In this document: piece after piece, positions 58,308 to 58,455 of the stretch | Layout of the letters: the number at the start of each line of letters is the position of its first letter | Numbering within the stretch: position 1 is the stretch's first letter | Assembly (NCBI GenBank): GCA_937930695.1 | Contig: CALHCB010000095.1 | Span: 1-58,455, forward strand | Direction of reading: 5' to 3' | From: an uncultured Acidimicrobiales bacterium | GTDB lineage: Bacteria > Actinomycetota > Acidimicrobiia > Acidimicrobiales > SZUA-35 | Length of the DNA stretch: 58,455 nucleotides | Program-made: the position numbers and the translations under genes | The notes under the pieces: generated by a model | The model's input: only the letters and a program-made list of their open reading frames with translations | Database searches by the model: none | What the model was told of the DNA's origin: nothing

Positions 58308-58455
58308 GTGAATGATGAGAAGTTCTTGGTCACTGGCGCTCGAGGTTGTATCGGAGCCTGGGTCGTTCGATGTTTGATCGACGAGGGTGTCGAGGTCGTG
58401 GCAGCGGACGTTGGTGCATCTGATCATCGGTTGCGCCACCTCCTCGATGAGGGCG
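58308..58455 (+). CDS. NAD-dependent epimerase/dehydratase, N-terminus only (runs off window)
   Basis: From the GTG at 58308 the last 148 bases encode 49 residues beginning V-N-D-E-K-F-L-V-T-G-A-R-G-C-I-G-A-W. This is the G-x-x-G-x-x-G Rossmann fingerprint of extended SDRs (epimerases/dehydratases), followed by V-V-A-A-D, with the acidic residue that selects NAD. The rest lies beyond the window edge. It is divergent from the SDR at 57426-58157. Confidence 0.7.
   Translation, partial: MNDEKFLVTGARGCIGAWVVRCLIDEGVEVVAADVGASDHRLRHLLDEG

Noticed and set aside
58158..58439. N-terminal extension of the last SDR frame
   Set aside because: It overlaps the divergent epimerase-like gene, and the Rossmann motif begins right after the ATG at 58157, which has GAAGGA upstream.
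1..58455. tRNA, rRNA, CRISPR, insertion sequence or prophage signatures
   Set aside because: GGTTCGAA-like strings occur only inside clear protein genes, and no repeat-spacer arrays, transposase or integrase genes, or phage proteins were found.

Overview
The window is a GC-rich (about 60% by eye) bacterial chromosome segment, most likely from an actinobacterium and plausibly a marine Acidimicrobiia (Ilumatobacter-like) lineage. Evidence: two luciferase-like monooxygenases, one of an F420-type family; a deazaflavin-type (DUF385) protein; an MmpL-type exporter; an Rv2466c-like mycothiol-type DsbA protein; many acyl-CoA enzymes; frequent GTG starts; and a recurring TANNNT box 6-9 nt before start codons, typical of leaderless actinobacterial mRNAs. 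The taxonomic assignment is inference. No rRNA, tRNA, CRISPR array, insertion sequence or prophage was seen.

Layout. 1-3.3 kb: acyl-CoA operon (MaoC, acyl-CoA dehydrogenase, MaoC, CitE/Mcl-type lyase). 3.3-5.7 kb: translationally coupled DUF1772 membrane protein, histidine kinase and NarL-type regulator on the minus strand, divergent from an SH3-domain lipoprotein. 6.7-12.2 kb: NtaA/DszA-type monooxygenase, SDR, MmpL-like exporter and its divergent TetR regulator. 12.2-16.5 kb: TauD-type dioxygenase, Rv2466c-like protein, YeeE/YedE transporter, LtrA, DUF385 protein. 16.6-19.9 kb: a tightly overlapping three-gene unit (M19-like protein with altered metal ligands, an unrecognised 559-aa protein, a DUF3726 protein), the best candidate here for an undescribed functional module. 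20-24.2 kb: oligopeptide-type ABC importer (two permeases and a binding protein with an unusual C-terminal extension) without ATPases. 24.3-31.6 kb: PNPOx-cupin fusion, MFS, DoxX-like protein, secreted acidic-repeat protein, solitary AstA, MFS, FMN reductase and MarR. 31.6-40.3 kb: acyl-CoA ligase, MocR regulator, nitroreductase, LLM oxidoreductase, Rieske oxygenase, DHA2 MFS, LysR. 40.4-45.5 kb: complete heterotetrameric sarcosine oxidase operon soxBDAG with a LysR operator upstream. 45.5-50.7 kb: unusual DNA polymerase I-like protein, acyl-CoA dehydrogenase, NIPSNAP, family III CoA-transferase. 50.8-54.6 kb: glutathione peroxidase with an in-frame TGA at the catalytic position, a zinc-binding lipoprotein behind a Zur-like box, PhnM coupled to a 2H phosphoesterase, SnoaL-like protein. 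54.6 kb to the end: Baeyer-Villiger-type monooxygenase, tandem GNAT protein, SDR, and the start of an NAD-dependent epimerase/dehydratase-like gene cut by the window edge.

The strongest single observation is the glutathione peroxidase at 50819-51295. Its frame is interrupted by TGA exactly where the family has catalytic Cys/Sec, and the TGA is followed by a hairpin whose loop and closing pairs match the E. coli fdhF SECIS apical loop (GCAGGTCTGC). Ordinary gene calling would report a truncated or broken gene. Overall the region is a catabolic and accessory chromosomal segment: fatty and branched acyl-CoA metabolism, one-carbon and amine oxidation (sarcosine), possible organosulfur chemistry, and redox protection, with local regulators beside their targets.
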